Assembly: GCA_019359695.1 (NCBI GenBank)
Contig: JAHHGV010000019.1
Span: 1-64,000, forward strand
Reading direction: 5' to 3'
Source of the DNA: Brasilonema angustatum HA4187-MV1
GTDB lineage: Bacteria > Cyanobacteriota > Cyanobacteriia > Cyanobacteriales > Nostocaceae
DNA: 64,000 bases
Shown here piece after piece: positions 27,608 through 37,007 of the stretch (the stretch's first letter is position 1; each line of letters starts with the position of its first letter). The position numbers and the translations under genes were made by a program. The notes under the pieces were generated by a model. That model saw only the letters and a list, made by a program, of their open reading frames with translations, had not been told where the DNA came from and ran no database searches.

Positions 27608-30295
27608 GTGTCAGGAAAATTAACCGAAGGCGATGTAGAAGCCGCTACCCTAGAATGGTTTGAAGAATTAAACTACACCACCCTCAACGCCTCGGAAATA
27701 GCCCCCGATGAACCCAACGCGGAACGCCAAGATTACGCTGATGTTGTCCTCATTAACCGTCTGCGTTCTGCCCTAGAAAGAATTAATCCCCAAATTCCCG
27801 CCGAAGCGATAGAAGAAGCCATTCGCAAACTTACCCGCAGCGAAACCCCCAATTTATTTGAAAACAATCGCCGCTTCCACAAATTGCTAACAGATGGCGT
27901 AAATGTTGAATACCAAACCCCAGAAAGAATTGTCTACGACCAAGTTAAAATCATCGACTTTACCAACCCAGACAATAACGACTGGCTAGTAGTTAATCAA
28001 TTTACTGTTATTGAAAATAAAAAAGAACGCCGTCCTGATGTTGTAGTCTTCATCAACGGCTTACCTTTAGCTGTAATTGAACTCAAAAATCCAGCCACCG
28101 AAAACGCCACAATTAAAGGCGCATTTAACCAACTCCAAACCTATAAACAAGATATCCCTAGTTTATTTCCCTACAACGAAATATTAGTAGTTTCCGACGG
28201 CACAGAAGCCAGAGTCGGAACCCTCACCGCCGACTGGGAAAGGTTCATGCCTTGGCGCACAATTGATGGCGAAGAAATCGCGCCTAAAAAAACCGCAGAA
28301 CTGGAAGTTTTAATTAAAGGCATCTTTGAAAAACACCGCTTTCTCGACTTACTAAAACACTTCATTGTTTTTGAAGTAGACGGTAGCGACATTACCAAAA
28401 AAATGGCAGTATACCACCAATTCCATGCAGTCAATAAAGCTATTGAAAATACTGTGATAGCCACATCACCCGTAGGTGATAAACGTGTGGGTGTGGTGTG
28501 GCACACTCAAGGTAGCGGTAAGAGTTTAACAATGGCATTCTATGCCGGAAAAATCATCCAGAATCCAGAAATGGCAAACCCCACTCTGGTAATTCTCACA
28601 GATCGTAACAATTTAGACGACCAATTATTTAATACCTTTGCTTACTGTTCTGATTTGCTGCGCCAGAACCCAGTCCAAGCTCAAGATAGAGAACATTTAA
28701 CAGAACTTTTGCAAGTTTCATCTGGTGGAGTTGTCTTTACCACAATTCAGAAATTCGCACCAGAACCAAGGCAACAATACCCCGAACTTTCTCCCCGTCG
28801 CAACATCGTTGTGATTGCTGATGAAGCACACCGTAGCCAATATGGTTTAGAAGCGCGTGTAGTCACAACTCAAGATGAAAGCAACACCTATATTGCTTAT
28901 GGCTTTGCAAAACATTTAAGAGATGCTTTACCTAACGCCTCATTTATTGGCTTTACAGGAACTCCCATAGAGTCAACTGATATTAATACACCAGCAATAT
29001 TTGGTGAATATATTGATATTTACGATATTCAAAGAGCAGTTGAAGATGAAGCCACAGTCCGCATTTACTATGAAGGACGCATGGCAAGACTTGAACTATC
29101 AGAATCAGAACGTCCTCATATTGACCCAGAATTTGAAGAAGTCACCGAAGGTGAGGAACAGTCAACCAGAGAACAGTTAAAAACCAAATGGGCAAAATTA
29201 GCAGCTTTGGTAGGTGCAGAAAAACGCATTGCCCTAGTTGCTAAAGACATTGTAGAACATTTTGAACGTCGCCAAGAAATTATCGACGGGAAGGCAATGA
29301 TTGTCTGCATGAGTCGTCAAATTTGTGTAGATTTGTACGATGCAATTATCAAAATTCGCCCTGATTGGCATGATCTCGACGACGACAAAGGAAACCTGAA
29401 AGTTGTAATGACAGGTTCAGCAGCAGATCCTCTAGAATTTCAACCCCATATCCGCAATAAATCCAGACGTAAAGCACTAGCAAAGCGGTTTAAAAATGAA
29501 CATGATCCAATGAAATTGGTAATTGTCCGGGATATGTGGCTAACAGGATTTGATGCGCCATGTTTGCACAGTATCTACATAGATAAACCAATGCGTGGTC
29601 ATGGTTTAATGCAAGCTATAGCCAGAGTTAACCGCGTCTTCAAAGACAAACCAGGCGGTTTAGTTGTGGACTACTTAGGCATTGCTGACCAACTCAGAGC
29701 AGCCCTGAGAGATTATACTGCTGACAGTCAAGGTCAAACAGGCATTCCTCAAGCACAAGCGATCGCTCTCATGCTAGCAAAGTACGAAAACGTCATAGCA
29801 CTGGTAGACGGTTTCGACTATTCGCTATTCTTTACAGGTACTGCAAGCCAGCGTGTCTCCATCATCACCGCCGCAATGGATCATATTCTCGCACTCGAAG
29901 ATGGACAACAGCAGTTTATCCAAGCTGTCAACGAATTAGCCAAAGCTTTTGCTTTGTGCAGTTCCAGTGATCTCGATGCTATGGGCAAAGGGAACCGGGA
30001 CATACCTCCAGTAAAATTAAGACCGCCATCTATTGACTTACCAGCCAACTTCCTTGACAGTGCGAAGACACCTCGCTTCTTGTATGGCGATAAGGTGCGT
30101 TGGCTAAACTATGAGAGTGAACCCGACTGGGGCATTGTCATTGGAAGGTTCTACAGCTTTGCTCCCCATCTTTGCCACTGGACGTGGTGCTACCTAATTT
30201 GGTTAAGCAAACATAGCCCCAGCGCAGCCTCGATATCTGCCGACATCGCCTGGGAACAGGATTTAGAGCCATTGAGCGAGGAGGTACACTTATGA
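27608..30295 (+). CDS. hsdR: Type I restriction subunit HsdR with replaced C-terminus
   Basis: 895 residues from GTG 27608. The nuclease domain has AVIELKNPA (about residue 160). The motor has Walker [18 protein letters not shown]-type [13 protein letters not shown], and IGFTGTPIE. Similarity to HsdR stops near residue 785 at LAKAFAL. The last 110 residues (from about [17 protein letters not shown]) look like a separate cyanobacterial hypothetical protein that normally precedes the next HTH gene. The C-terminal domain that docks on HsdM is therefore lost, and the protein is probably not part of a working complex. Confidence 0.85.
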   Translation: MSGKLTEGDVEAATLEWFEELNYTTLNASEIAPDEPNAERQDYADVVLINRLRSALERINPQIPAEAIEEAIRKLTRSETPNLFENNRRFHKLLTDGVNVEYQTPERIVYDQVKIIDFTNPDNNDWLVVNQFTVIENKKERRPDVVVFINGLPLAVIELKNPATENATIKGAFNQLQTYKQDIPSLFPYNEILVVSDGTEARVGTLTADWERFMPWRTIDGEEIAPKKTAELEVLIKGIFEKHRFLDLLKHFIVFEVDGSDITKKMAVYHQFHAVNKAIENTVIATSPVGDKRVGVVWHTQGSGKSLTMAFYAGKIIQNPEMANPTLVILTDRNNLDDQLFNTFAYCSDLLRQNPVQAQDREHLTELLQVSSGGVVFTTIQKFAPEPRQQYPELSPRRNIVVIADEAHRSQYGLEARVVTTQDESNTYIAYGFAKHLRDALPNASFIGFTGTPIESTDINTPAIFGEYIDIYDIQRAVEDEATVRIYYEGRMARLELSESERPHIDPEFEEVTEGEEQSTREQLKTKWAKLAALVGAEKRIALVAKDIVEHFERRQEIIDGKAMIVCMSRQICVDLYDAIIKIRPDWHDLDDDKGNLKVVMTGSAADPLEFQPHIRNKSRRKALAKRFKNEHDPMKLVIVRDMWLTGFDAPCLHSIYIDKPMRGHGLMQAIARVNRVFKDKPGGLVVDYLGIADQLRAALRDYTADSQGQTGIPQAQAIALMLAKYENVIALVDGFDYSLFFTGTASQRVSIITAAMDHILALEDGQQQFIQAVNELAKAFALCSSSDLDAMGKGNRDIPPVKLRPPSIDLPANFLDSAKTPRFLYGDKVRWLNYESEPDWGIVIGRFYSFAPHLCHWTWCYLIWLSKHSPSAASISADIAWEQDLEPLSEEVHL

Positions 30296-30618
30296 ACCCT
30301 CGTCCTCTAACTCAACGAGAGCAAGATTTAATTCAACTCTACAGTAACTGCCAACTGGGAATCACCCCCAAACAGTTTTACTCCAAATGGCAGGTAAACT
30401 ATCAAGAGCTTGCCCAGATTTGCTGCCGCTCCCTTTCCACTGTCCGATGCTGGTTCATTAAAGGTCGCCTTTATCGTCGTCCTCTACCAGCCGACTTGCG
30501 TCATCTTGCTGTGATGGACTTCTTATTAGAGCATTTTGAAGAAATTCCTTCTGAACTCTTTCATAAGCTGTGTCCTTCAAATCAAGCTGGGCAGGAATCT
30601 GAAACAGACGATAGTTAG
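30292..30618 (+). CDS. Hypothetical protein with HTH-like region
   Basis: 108 residues. [20 protein letters not shown] (about residues 39-58) looks like a helix-turn-helix. The rest is helical, with [20 protein letters not shown]. The start overlaps the hsdR fusion stop by 4 bp (ATGA). The C-terminal segment fused to HsdR and this protein seem to be natural partners carried in from another locus. No function can be assigned beyond likely DNA binding. Confidence 0.55.
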   Translation: MNPRPLTQREQDLIQLYSNCQLGITPKQFYSKWQVNYQELAQICCRSLSTVRCWFIKGRLYRRPLPADLRHLAVMDFLLEHFEEIPSELFHKLCPSNQAGQESETDDS

Positions 30619-30755
30619 GTCAACTCCGGGTATATACCTGCATAAGTTCGCCAAAAAATCAATATCAGGATGATATTTCTTTGCTAGCCACTCTTAACTA
30701 GGGTGGCTATTAGTCTCATGCTGGCAAATATGAGAAAGTTCAAAGCAAAAATCCT

Positions 30756-31871
30756 ATGATTGAAAATCACAATCCGCAAACTCTGAACACCGTTACTTTT
30801 TCGCAAATTATAACAAATGAGCTTGATATCACTGAAACCTATTGGTATCCAGACATGGGAGGTTTGGTTCCAGAGTTAATTAAAGCCACGCAGACAATTA
30901 ATCCTTGGATTCCTGGCTTGCGTCAAATAATGGAGAAAAACCAACCAAAACCCGGTGAACCGGTAGTATCACCAGCGCTTTTTCAGCAGCAAGATTGGGA
31001 AAATTTAGAAGCTCAATGGTTTTGGGAAAACCATAAAAAAGGAAATATCGCAGCTATTGATGGGACAATCATTTTCCCTCACACTAAATTTGTTCTCACT
31101 CAAGTATTTGCTGTTGGCGTTGGTGTTTTTAACTCAGCCGGAAACACTAATACTAAATTGACTGCAACTAGAACTGTTGCAAAATTTGTCGAACCACCCC
31201 CAGGAATCCCAACATTTCAAGAAATCAAAGCAGCAATAGAGCAAACAAAAGTTTTAACACAGGAAAAATCTTGGTCGCATACATGGAGGGAGTATAGAGA
31301 ACGAGTTGCGGCAATTAACACTCATGAGCAAATCATTTATATAGATGGTCCGATTATTACTCAAAATCTTGTCACCCAACAACACGGTCGTCAAATCATG
31401 CGAGATTTACACAACACGGGTAAGTTCTGTGTTGGAGTGATTAAAGATATTCGTACTAGCCAACAAACTCTCAGATGGTTTAGTCGAGCTTTAGAAGATA
31501 ATGAAGTTTTTTTGATAACTGATCTGAAAAATTTAGTAACAGAGCGTTTAGAAGACTGGAGTGAAGATCCTGATATTATTAGTTTTCTTGATGATGTAGC
31601 TCAATATTACGTGCGTGGTATTTACAAACCAGGTAAAAAAGTATTTGGTTTTGAATGTCTTTTTAGTGAAATACCAAAAGCTATTGCGATGCTCTTTCAA
31701 GATTGTAATGGCGTTGCTGGACATGAAATCCCTTATATGTTAGACAAAGTTGATTCTGATGTCAGAGGTAAATTTAGACCTGGTGAGGCTGAACAGTATC
31801 TTTATGGAAAACTAGCTGAAACTTATCCCGGACAAACATGGGATGAAATGAACGAGCGTTTGCTGAGGTGA
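30756..31871 (+). CDS. NurA-domain nuclease
   Basis: 371 residues. GNIAAIDGTIIF (about residue 95) and IIYIDGPIITQNLV give the two acidic positions expected in a NurA 5'-3' nuclease. FCVGVIKDIRTSQQTLRWFS lies between the second of these and a third acidic motif, FLITDLKN. NurA nucleases work with the HerA hexameric translocase. The next two genes together supply HerA-type domains, and all three are nearly contiguous. In bacteria, HerA-nuclease pairs can act as anti-phage systems. That role here is inferred. Confidence 0.78.
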   Translation: MIENHNPQTLNTVTFSQIITNELDITETYWYPDMGGLVPELIKATQTINPWIPGLRQIMEKNQPKPGEPVVSPALFQQQDWENLEAQWFWENHKKGNIAAIDGTIIFPHTKFVLTQVFAVGVGVFNSAGNTNTKLTATRTVAKFVEPPPGIPTFQEIKAAIEQTKVLTQEKSWSHTWREYRERVAAINTHEQIIYIDGPIITQNLVTQQHGRQIMRDLHNTGKFCVGVIKDIRTSQQTLRWFSRALEDNEVFLITDLKNLVTERLEDWSEDPDIISFLDDVAQYYVRGIYKPGKKVFGFECLFSEIPKAIAMLFQDCNGVAGHEIPYMLDKVDSDVRGKFRPGEAEQYLYGKLAETYPGQTWDEMNERLLR

Positions 31872-31873
31872 TT

Positions 31874-32470
31874 ATGAGCGATACTACCGATAATTTCCAT
31901 GCAAAACAGTTAGATAACCACCAGCTATCTACTAAGGATAATCAGCCTGATAACGACCAACAATCTCATAATATCCAAGAATCTCCAACTCCCCAAGCAG
32001 CAACTTTTACTCCAATTGCACCATTAGTTACTTGGGCTGATAGCTATGGTGCTGACCCTACTTATGTAGAGTTATTAGGTTTTCCTAATAGTCCAAACTA
32101 CCAACGTGTTCAGGCACTAGATTTTGTAATTATCACCGATGTCTGGGATTATCCGCAATGCCGATACTTTGCAAGAATTGAAGCAGCAAATATCAACTTA
32201 CCTTTATTGGGATTAAGCAGAGAAAACCCGACTCGCATTGTCACTCAAGATAGATATTTAAGAGGTATGCCTACACCTTCGACTCTTGGCGAATGTGTTC
32301 ATTTGTTTCGAGCTAAGATTATTACTTGCATTCTGGATGGAGTGCTATTATCTCCTCGAACCAGACCTAACTGGAACAGTCCGGCAAGATTAGCAACATC
32401 TGAAGAAATTATTGATAATCTCTTTCTACCTGTTCTTAATCCTGACTTGGAAATAGGAGTGATTATCTAA
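31874..32470 (+). CDS. HerA N-terminal (HAS-barrel-like) protein
   Basis: About 198 residues. The first 45 are low-complexity and polar. The rest (LVTWADSYGADPTYVELLGF onward) resembles the N-terminal beta-barrel of HerA-type ATPases, ending LNPDLEIGVII. Its stop and the next start share bases (TAATG at 32468-32472), so translation is coupled to the ATPase half. In most HerA proteins barrel and motor are one chain. Here they are two, and this assignment rests mainly on that context. Confidence 0.6.
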   Translation: MSDTTDNFHAKQLDNHQLSTKDNQPDNDQQSHNIQESPTPQAATFTPIAPLVTWADSYGADPTYVELLGFPNSPNYQRVQALDFVIITDVWDYPQCRYFARIEAANINLPLLGLSRENPTRIVTQDRYLRGMPTPSTLGECVHLFRAKIITCILDGVLLSPRTRPNWNSPARLATSEEIIDNLFLPVLNPDLEIGVII

Positions 32471-33639
32471 TGCAACAAGGTAGATTACCTATTTGTCTGG
32501 ATAACCGAGTTTTACGTCATCATGGTGTTGTCGCTGGTGCAACTGGTAGCGGGAAAAGTAATGTTAACAGTAACATTGTCCGGGCTGCTATCAACATGGG
32601 TTACTGTGTATTTTTATTTGACCACAAACCAGACTACCAAAACTTAGACAAACCCAATGATGAGAAGAATTTATTTAGCGACATCAATTGGCAGCCCCAA
32701 GGCTTTGATTGTAAACTTTGCTATTTTTCACTATCTGACGATAAATCTGGTAAAGCTAATAAAAATGAAACATTAATCAATGTATATGCCAGTAGTTTCG
32801 ATCCTTATCAACTTGCTTCTGCTCTTTTTTATAAAAGAGGTGAAGAATTACAACAGGAAAATATGACTTTGTTGCTGAGTGCCTATAAAGATGACCAAGA
32901 AGAACGCCAAAAATATACATGGACTTTAGCTGATGCAGTTAAATGGATTCGTCAACTAACTAAAGAACAAATGTCTAATGTGCTGGGCGGGGGTAGCATT
33001 ACTGACAAAAGTATGAGTTCTATGCTCCGTAAGCTTCAAGCTCGCACAATGCCTTGGATGGATAGAATATTAACTTATAATAATGCCCAACTACCAGGTT
33101 TATCAATTCCTAAACAAGCGTTAGCACCAGAAATTAATGTGTCGGGATTAATTGAAGAAAAAACTATCAACATTATCCGAGTCGGACAAAGCCAAGGTCG
33201 AGATTACGGGTTATTCTTATCTTTTTTACTTGACCGAGTTTACAAAGCCAAAGCTTCTAATGCTGATTTGCCGCCGATTGTATATGTAATTGACGAAGCA
33301 CAGGATATATTTAGCGGTTCCAAACAGTTGCGCGAAGCTTGTGAGGATATGCTTGATGCTAATATGCGGAAGGGGCGCAGTTTAAACATCGCATTTTGGT
33401 TTGGTTTGCAAAAGTTTAGTGCCTTACCAGACAGTATTACTATCAACATCAACTCCCGCATAATTATGACTCATAAACAAGTTGATGAAGCTAAAAATGC
33501 TTTACCGGGTGCGTCGCAGGAACTTCTAAGCATGGTGACGGGACTCAAGCCAGGAGAGAGTTTGATGAGTCTGTTTGGTTCTAATTCAATCGTGCAAGGT
33601 AAAATGCATCCATCTAAAGCGCTGTTAACTAAAGAATAA
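32470..33639 (+). CDS. HerA-like ATPase (motor half)
   Basis: 389 residues. It starts MQQGRLPICLDNRVLRHHGV and moves at once into Walker A AGATGSGKSNVNSNI (about residues 23-37). Walker B is IVYVIDEAQDIFSG, and a later IIMTHKQVDEAKN fits the sensor/arginine-finger part of FtsK/HerA ATPases. HerA hexamers pump DNA into the NurA nuclease. The N-terminal barrel is encoded by the preceding gene. The gene looks complete and is followed by 322 bp before cas12k. Confidence 0.82.
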   Translation: MQQGRLPICLDNRVLRHHGVVAGATGSGKSNVNSNIVRAAINMGYCVFLFDHKPDYQNLDKPNDEKNLFSDINWQPQGFDCKLCYFSLSDDKSGKANKNETLINVYASSFDPYQLASALFYKRGEELQQENMTLLLSAYKDDQEERQKYTWTLADAVKWIRQLTKEQMSNVLGGGSITDKSMSSMLRKLQARTMPWMDRILTYNNAQLPGLSIPKQALAPEINVSGLIEEKTINIIRVGQSQGRDYGLFLSFLLDRVYKAKASNADLPPIVYVIDEAQDIFSGSKQLREACEDMLDANMRKGRSLNIAFWFGLQKFSALPDSITININSRIIMTHKQVDEAKNALPGASQELLSMVTGLKPGESLMSLFGSNSIVQGKMHPSKALLTKE

Positions 33640-33961
33640 CAATTTAGTGCCATTCGGCTATTAAGCGAACGCCTGCATCCTTGTCCTTTAACTACTAAAT
33701 ACAAGAGGAAAAATCTGCGTCAGAGGTTTGCGCCCATTCCTTGCTTACATAAAGGCAACACTGACAAAAATCATTCATATGTACCTATAAAAAGTGTGTG
33801 TTTTTTACATTTAATTGGAAAAAATTAATTTGCGTTAAAAAGGTTTTGCGCTATTGCGTCATTGCGCTAATAATTAAGGTAGGCTATTTCTACACAAATG
33901 TCAGCCTCAAGACCAGAGAAAAGCTGGAGGACAAACTTTTATCAAGCCCCAAAACTGAAAT
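33640..33961. other. Upstream region of cas12k
   Basis: 322 bp without a gene. The stretch GCGCTATTGCGTCATTGCGCTAATA (33849-33873) contains a near-palindromic TTGCG repeat that could be an operator. No MerR-type regulator gene (the CvkR repressor next to some V-K cas12k genes) is present on either strand. The operator idea is a guess from symmetry only. Confidence 0.4.
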
Positions 33962-35884
33962 ATGAGCGTTATCACGATTCAATGCCGTCTGGTTGCCGAT
34001 GAATCCACCCTCCGCCATCTTTGGGAACTTATGGCAGAGAAAAATACCCCGTTGGTTAATGAATTATTGGAACGGCTGGCAAAACATTCTGACTTTGAGG
34101 CGTGGCTGGAAGATAGTAAAATTCCCAAAACCGCTATAAAGGAATTATGCGACTCCCTTAAAACTCAAGAATCTTTTGCAGGTCAACCAGGTCGTTTTTA
34201 TACCTCGGCAACAACTTTGGTGGCATACATATATAAGTCTTGGTTAGCTTTGCAAAAACGGCGACAACGCAAAATAGAAGGGAAAGAACGATGGCTGGAA
34301 ATGCTCAAAAGCGATGCGGAACTTGAACAAGAAAGTAATTCGAGTTTAGAAATAATTCGCACAAAAGCGACTCAGTTACTGTGTTTTTTTACTGCACCTC
34401 ACAATAGTGACACAATTCAAAAATCTAAGGCAAAGAAAAGTAAGAAAACCAAAGAGAATAATGCTGGTAGCTCTTTCTCTATTAAGTCCGGTGTCTTATT
34501 TGAAACTTACCGCAAATCAGAAGATGTATTGACTAAGTGTGCCTTAGTTTACCTAATAAAAAATAATTGTCACCTGAGCTTCCTTGAAGAAGACCCCGAT
34601 AAATATGTAAAGCTGAGACGCAAAAAAGAAATAGAAATTGAACGGTTGAAAGACCAACTAAAAAGCCGAGTACCTAAAGGACGGGATTTAACAAAAGAAA
34701 AGTGGTTAGAGACACTGGAGAAAGCTGTTAATAGTGTTCCACAAGATGAAAATGAAGCAAAATCTTGGCAAGCAAGCCTTTTAAGGAAATCGAGTTCTGT
34801 TCCCTTTCCAGTCACTTATGAAACTAACGAAGATATGCACTGGGAAGTCAATGATCAAGATCGGATTTTCGTTAGCTTCAGCGGTTTGGGGAAGCTGAAA
34901 TTTGAAGTCTATTGCGACCAAAGACACCTTCATTGGTTTCAACGCTTTGTAGAAGACCAAGAAACTAAACGCAAGAGCAAGAACAAGCATTCCAGCAGTT
35001 TATTTACTCTGCGTTTGGGGCGGCTTTCTTGGTTAAAGCAAGAAGAGAAAGGAGAACCGTGGCATGTAAATCGTTTAATTCTTTTTTGCTCAGTTGATAC
35101 TCGTATGTGGACTGTTGAAGGAACTCAACAAGTAGCCATCGAAAAAATCGCAGATGTTGAGCAAAACTTAATAAAAGCAAAAGAAAAAGGTGAACTCAAT
35201 TCAAACCAGCAAGCCTTTGTCACCCGTCAACAATCGACACTTGCTAGAATTAACACCCCTTTTCCTCGTCCCAACAAACCTTTATATGAAGGTAAATCTC
35301 ATATCCTTGTTGGCGTTAGCCTTGGCTTAAAAAACCCTGCAAACGTTGCTGTATTTGATGCAGCCAATAACAAAGTTCTTGCCTATCGTAGCGTCAAGCA
35401 ATTACTGGGTGACAACTATCACCTGCTGAACCGCCAGCGACAACAAAAGCAGCGCCTTTCTCACGAACGCCACAAAGCTCAAAAAGTATTTGCACCAAAC
35501 GATTTTGGAGAATCGGAGTTAGGGCTATATTTAGACAGACTGTTAGCCAAAGAAATTATTGCGATCGCACTCATGTATTCTGCTGGAAGCATTGTCTTGC
35601 CAAAACTTGGTGATATGCGGGAAATAATTCACAGCGAAGTTCAAGCAAGAGCCGAGAAAAAAATTCCTGGTTTTAAGGAAGGTCAACAAAAGTATGCAAA
35701 AGAGTATCGCAAACAAGTTCATAACTGGAGTTACGGTCAATTAATTGAGAACATCCAAAGCCAAGCCGCAAAAGTCGGGATTTTAATAGAAACTGGACAA
35801 CAATCAATTAGAGGTAGTCCACAGGAACAAGCGCGGGATTTAGCTTTGTTTGCCTATCAATGTCGGATAGCTTCATCAATCTAA
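33962..35884 (+). CDS. cas12k: Cas12k (type V-K CRISPR effector)
   Basis: 640 residues, full length (ShCas12k is about 639). It is collinear with ShCas12k as I remember it, with SVITIQCRLV at the start, FAGQPGRFYTSA, LPFPV-like SSVPFPVTYETNEDM, HWFQRFVEDQETKRKSKN and HILVGVSLGL in the RuvC-I position. The RuvC-I Asp is absent, as expected for an effector that binds but does not cut DNA. Cas12k uses a crRNA and tracrRNA to mark a site for TnsC, TniQ and TnsB. The frame shows no damage, in contrast with tnsB, tnsC and tniQ. Confidence 0.97.
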   Translation: MSVITIQCRLVADESTLRHLWELMAEKNTPLVNELLERLAKHSDFEAWLEDSKIPKTAIKELCDSLKTQESFAGQPGRFYTSATTLVAYIYKSWLALQKRRQRKIEGKERWLEMLKSDAELEQESNSSLEIIRTKATQLLCFFTAPHNSDTIQKSKAKKSKKTKENNAGSSFSIKSGVLFETYRKSEDVLTKCALVYLIKNNCHLSFLEEDPDKYVKLRRKKEIEIERLKDQLKSRVPKGRDLTKEKWLETLEKAVNSVPQDENEAKSWQASLLRKSSSVPFPVTYETNEDMHWEVNDQDRIFVSFSGLGKLKFEVYCDQRHLHWFQRFVEDQETKRKSKNKHSSSLFTLRLGRLSWLKQEEKGEPWHVNRLILFCSVDTRMWTVEGTQQVAIEKIADVEQNLIKAKEKGELNSNQQAFVTRQQSTLARINTPFPRPNKPLYEGKSHILVGVSLGLKNPANVAVFDAANNKVLAYRSVKQLLGDNYHLLNRQRQQKQRLSHERHKAQKVFAPNDFGESELGLYLDRLLAKEIIAIALMYSAGSIVLPKLGDMREIIHSEVQARAEKKIPGFKEGQQKYAKEYRKQVHNWSYGQLIENIQSQAAKVGILIETGQQSIRGSPQEQARDLALFAYQCRIASSI

Positions 35885-35920
35885 ACAAAATACTGAACCT
35901 GGAAAACTTAATATGAAATA

Positions 35921-36275
35921 AATAGCGCCGCAGTTCATGCTCTTTGAGCCAATGTACTGTGATAAATCTGGGTTAGTTTGACGGTTGGAAAACCGTTTTG
36001 CTTTCTGACCCTGGTAGCTGCTCGCTCTTGATGCTGCTGTCTGGCTTGACTAGGCAGGATATGCCCTTTTGCCATCTTGGATAACTAAGTTTTTGATGTT
36101 TTCACCGACAAGAAAAAACTTTTATACAAGATATATCAAATAGGGACAGGTGCGCTCCCAGCAATAAAGAGTAAAGCTGTAAAGCTTGAGCCGTTTTATA
36201 ACGGTGGGGATTACCTCAGTGGCGGTTACTGAATCACCCCCTTCGTCGGGGGAACCCTCTCAAATATTTTTTTGG
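35921..36275 (+). ncRNA. V-K tracrRNA region
   Basis: Located between cas12k and the array. It contains segments characteristic of V-K tracrRNAs: AATAGCGCCGCAGTTCATGC, GGTTAGTTTGACGG, CTTTCTGACCCTGGTAGCTG, GGTGCGCTCCCAGCAATAA and TACTGAATCACCCCC followed by GGGGGAACCCTC. The order agrees with ShCAST as I remember it. An AT-rich stretch at about 36062-36147 sits between the CAGGATA and GGTGCGCTCCC blocks, which are contiguous in ShCAST. Exact ends cannot be set from sequence. Confidence 0.85.
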
Positions 36276-36461
36276 CGTGTCGAAGCGGGGGCAAAATCCC
36301 TGGACTCCCGCCAAAATCTGAAAACCCTTGTAATGTCTTAATTTCAAAGACTAGTATGTCAATCTATTTAGTTTTTTGATTTGAGATGAAAGAAGCTTTT
36401 TAAGGGGTATGCCAAATTTGTATCTGAAAAGCTTTATTTGCAAGGGAGCTAGACGGAAGGG

Positions 36462-36876
36462 GTTTCAACAACCATTCCGGCTAGGGGTGGGTTGAAAGCT
36501 TACAAAGCTGATGTTGCTTACGCCATAGGGGATGGTTTCAACAACCATTCCGGCTAGGGGTGGGTTGAAAGTGCGTTGCTTGGAGGCTTCCGCAATAGTT
36601 TTGAGGTGTTTCAACAACCATTCCGGCTAGGGGTGGGTTGAAAGATGTGCCATTAGTCGCAAAGCCAGCGCCCTGCAATGACTCGAAAGTTTCAACAACC
36701 ATTCCGGCTAGGGGTGGGTTGAAAGCATCACTTGCATTACAAGCTATTGTACAAAGAAGACAGTTTCAACAACCATTCCGGCTAGGGGTGGGTTGAAAGA
36801 CAACCAATGTTAAGAGCCAGAACGAAGCAGCTTCTCAAGGTTTCAACAACCATTCCGGCTAGGGGTGGGTTGTAGA
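36462..36876 (+). CRISPR. V-K CRISPR array, six repeats, five spacers
   Basis: The 37-nt repeat starts GTTTCAACAACCATTCCGGC and ends GGGTGGGTTGAAAG, close to the ShCAST repeat. Repeats start at 36462, 36535, 36608, 36689, 36763 and 36840. The first five are identical, and the last is changed at its 3' end (GGGTTGTAGA). Spacers are 36499-36534 (36 nt), 36572-36607 (36), 36645-36688 (44), 36726-36762 (37) and 36800-36839 (40). No adaptation genes (cas1, cas2) are present, as is normal for V-K loci. Same strand as cas12k. Confidence 0.97.
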
Positions 36877-36886
36877 ATCTCATTTA

Positions 36887-36927
36887 GTTTCAAAGTTTTT
36901 GGAGGGTTGAAAGGCGCGCCACTTTGG
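36887..36927 (+). CRISPR. Delocalised homing crRNA for tRNA-Pro
   Basis: A shortened, degenerate repeat (36887-36913) keeps GTTTCAA at its start and GGGTTGAAAG at its end. The following bases GCGCGCCACTTTGG (36914-36927) equal 14 nt of the tRNA-Pro gene at 37175-37188 on its sense strand. That protospacer is preceded by GTA, a valid V-K GTN PAM. Short homing guides of this type direct V-K elements to tRNA genes. Confidence 0.9.
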
Positions 36928-36960
36928 AGTTTTACAAAATTTTCATAGGTAAATTAAAAT

Positions 36961-36989
36961 GAGGCATGTGGTTCAAAACCACATGCCTC
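36961..36989. terminator. Perfect hairpin after the homing guide
   Basis: 13-bp perfect inverted repeat GAGGCATGTGGTT / AACCACATGCCTC with a 3-nt loop (CAA). It lies about 33 bp after the homing spacer and before the TnsB-site block. It is likely a transcription stop that keeps guide transcripts out of the transposon end, though there is no T tract on the plus strand. Confidence 0.6.
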
Positions 36990-37007
36990 ACTCTGAACTC
37001 AGTCAGT

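Noticed and set aside
33640-33961. CvkR-type MerR regulator next to cas12k
   Set aside because: No open frame with a MerR helix-turn-helix lies on either strand upstream of cas12k.
33962-35884. Cas12k as an active DNA-cutting Cas12
   Set aside because: The RuvC-I position reads GVSLGL without the catalytic Asp, and the protein is collinear with non-cutting Cas12k.
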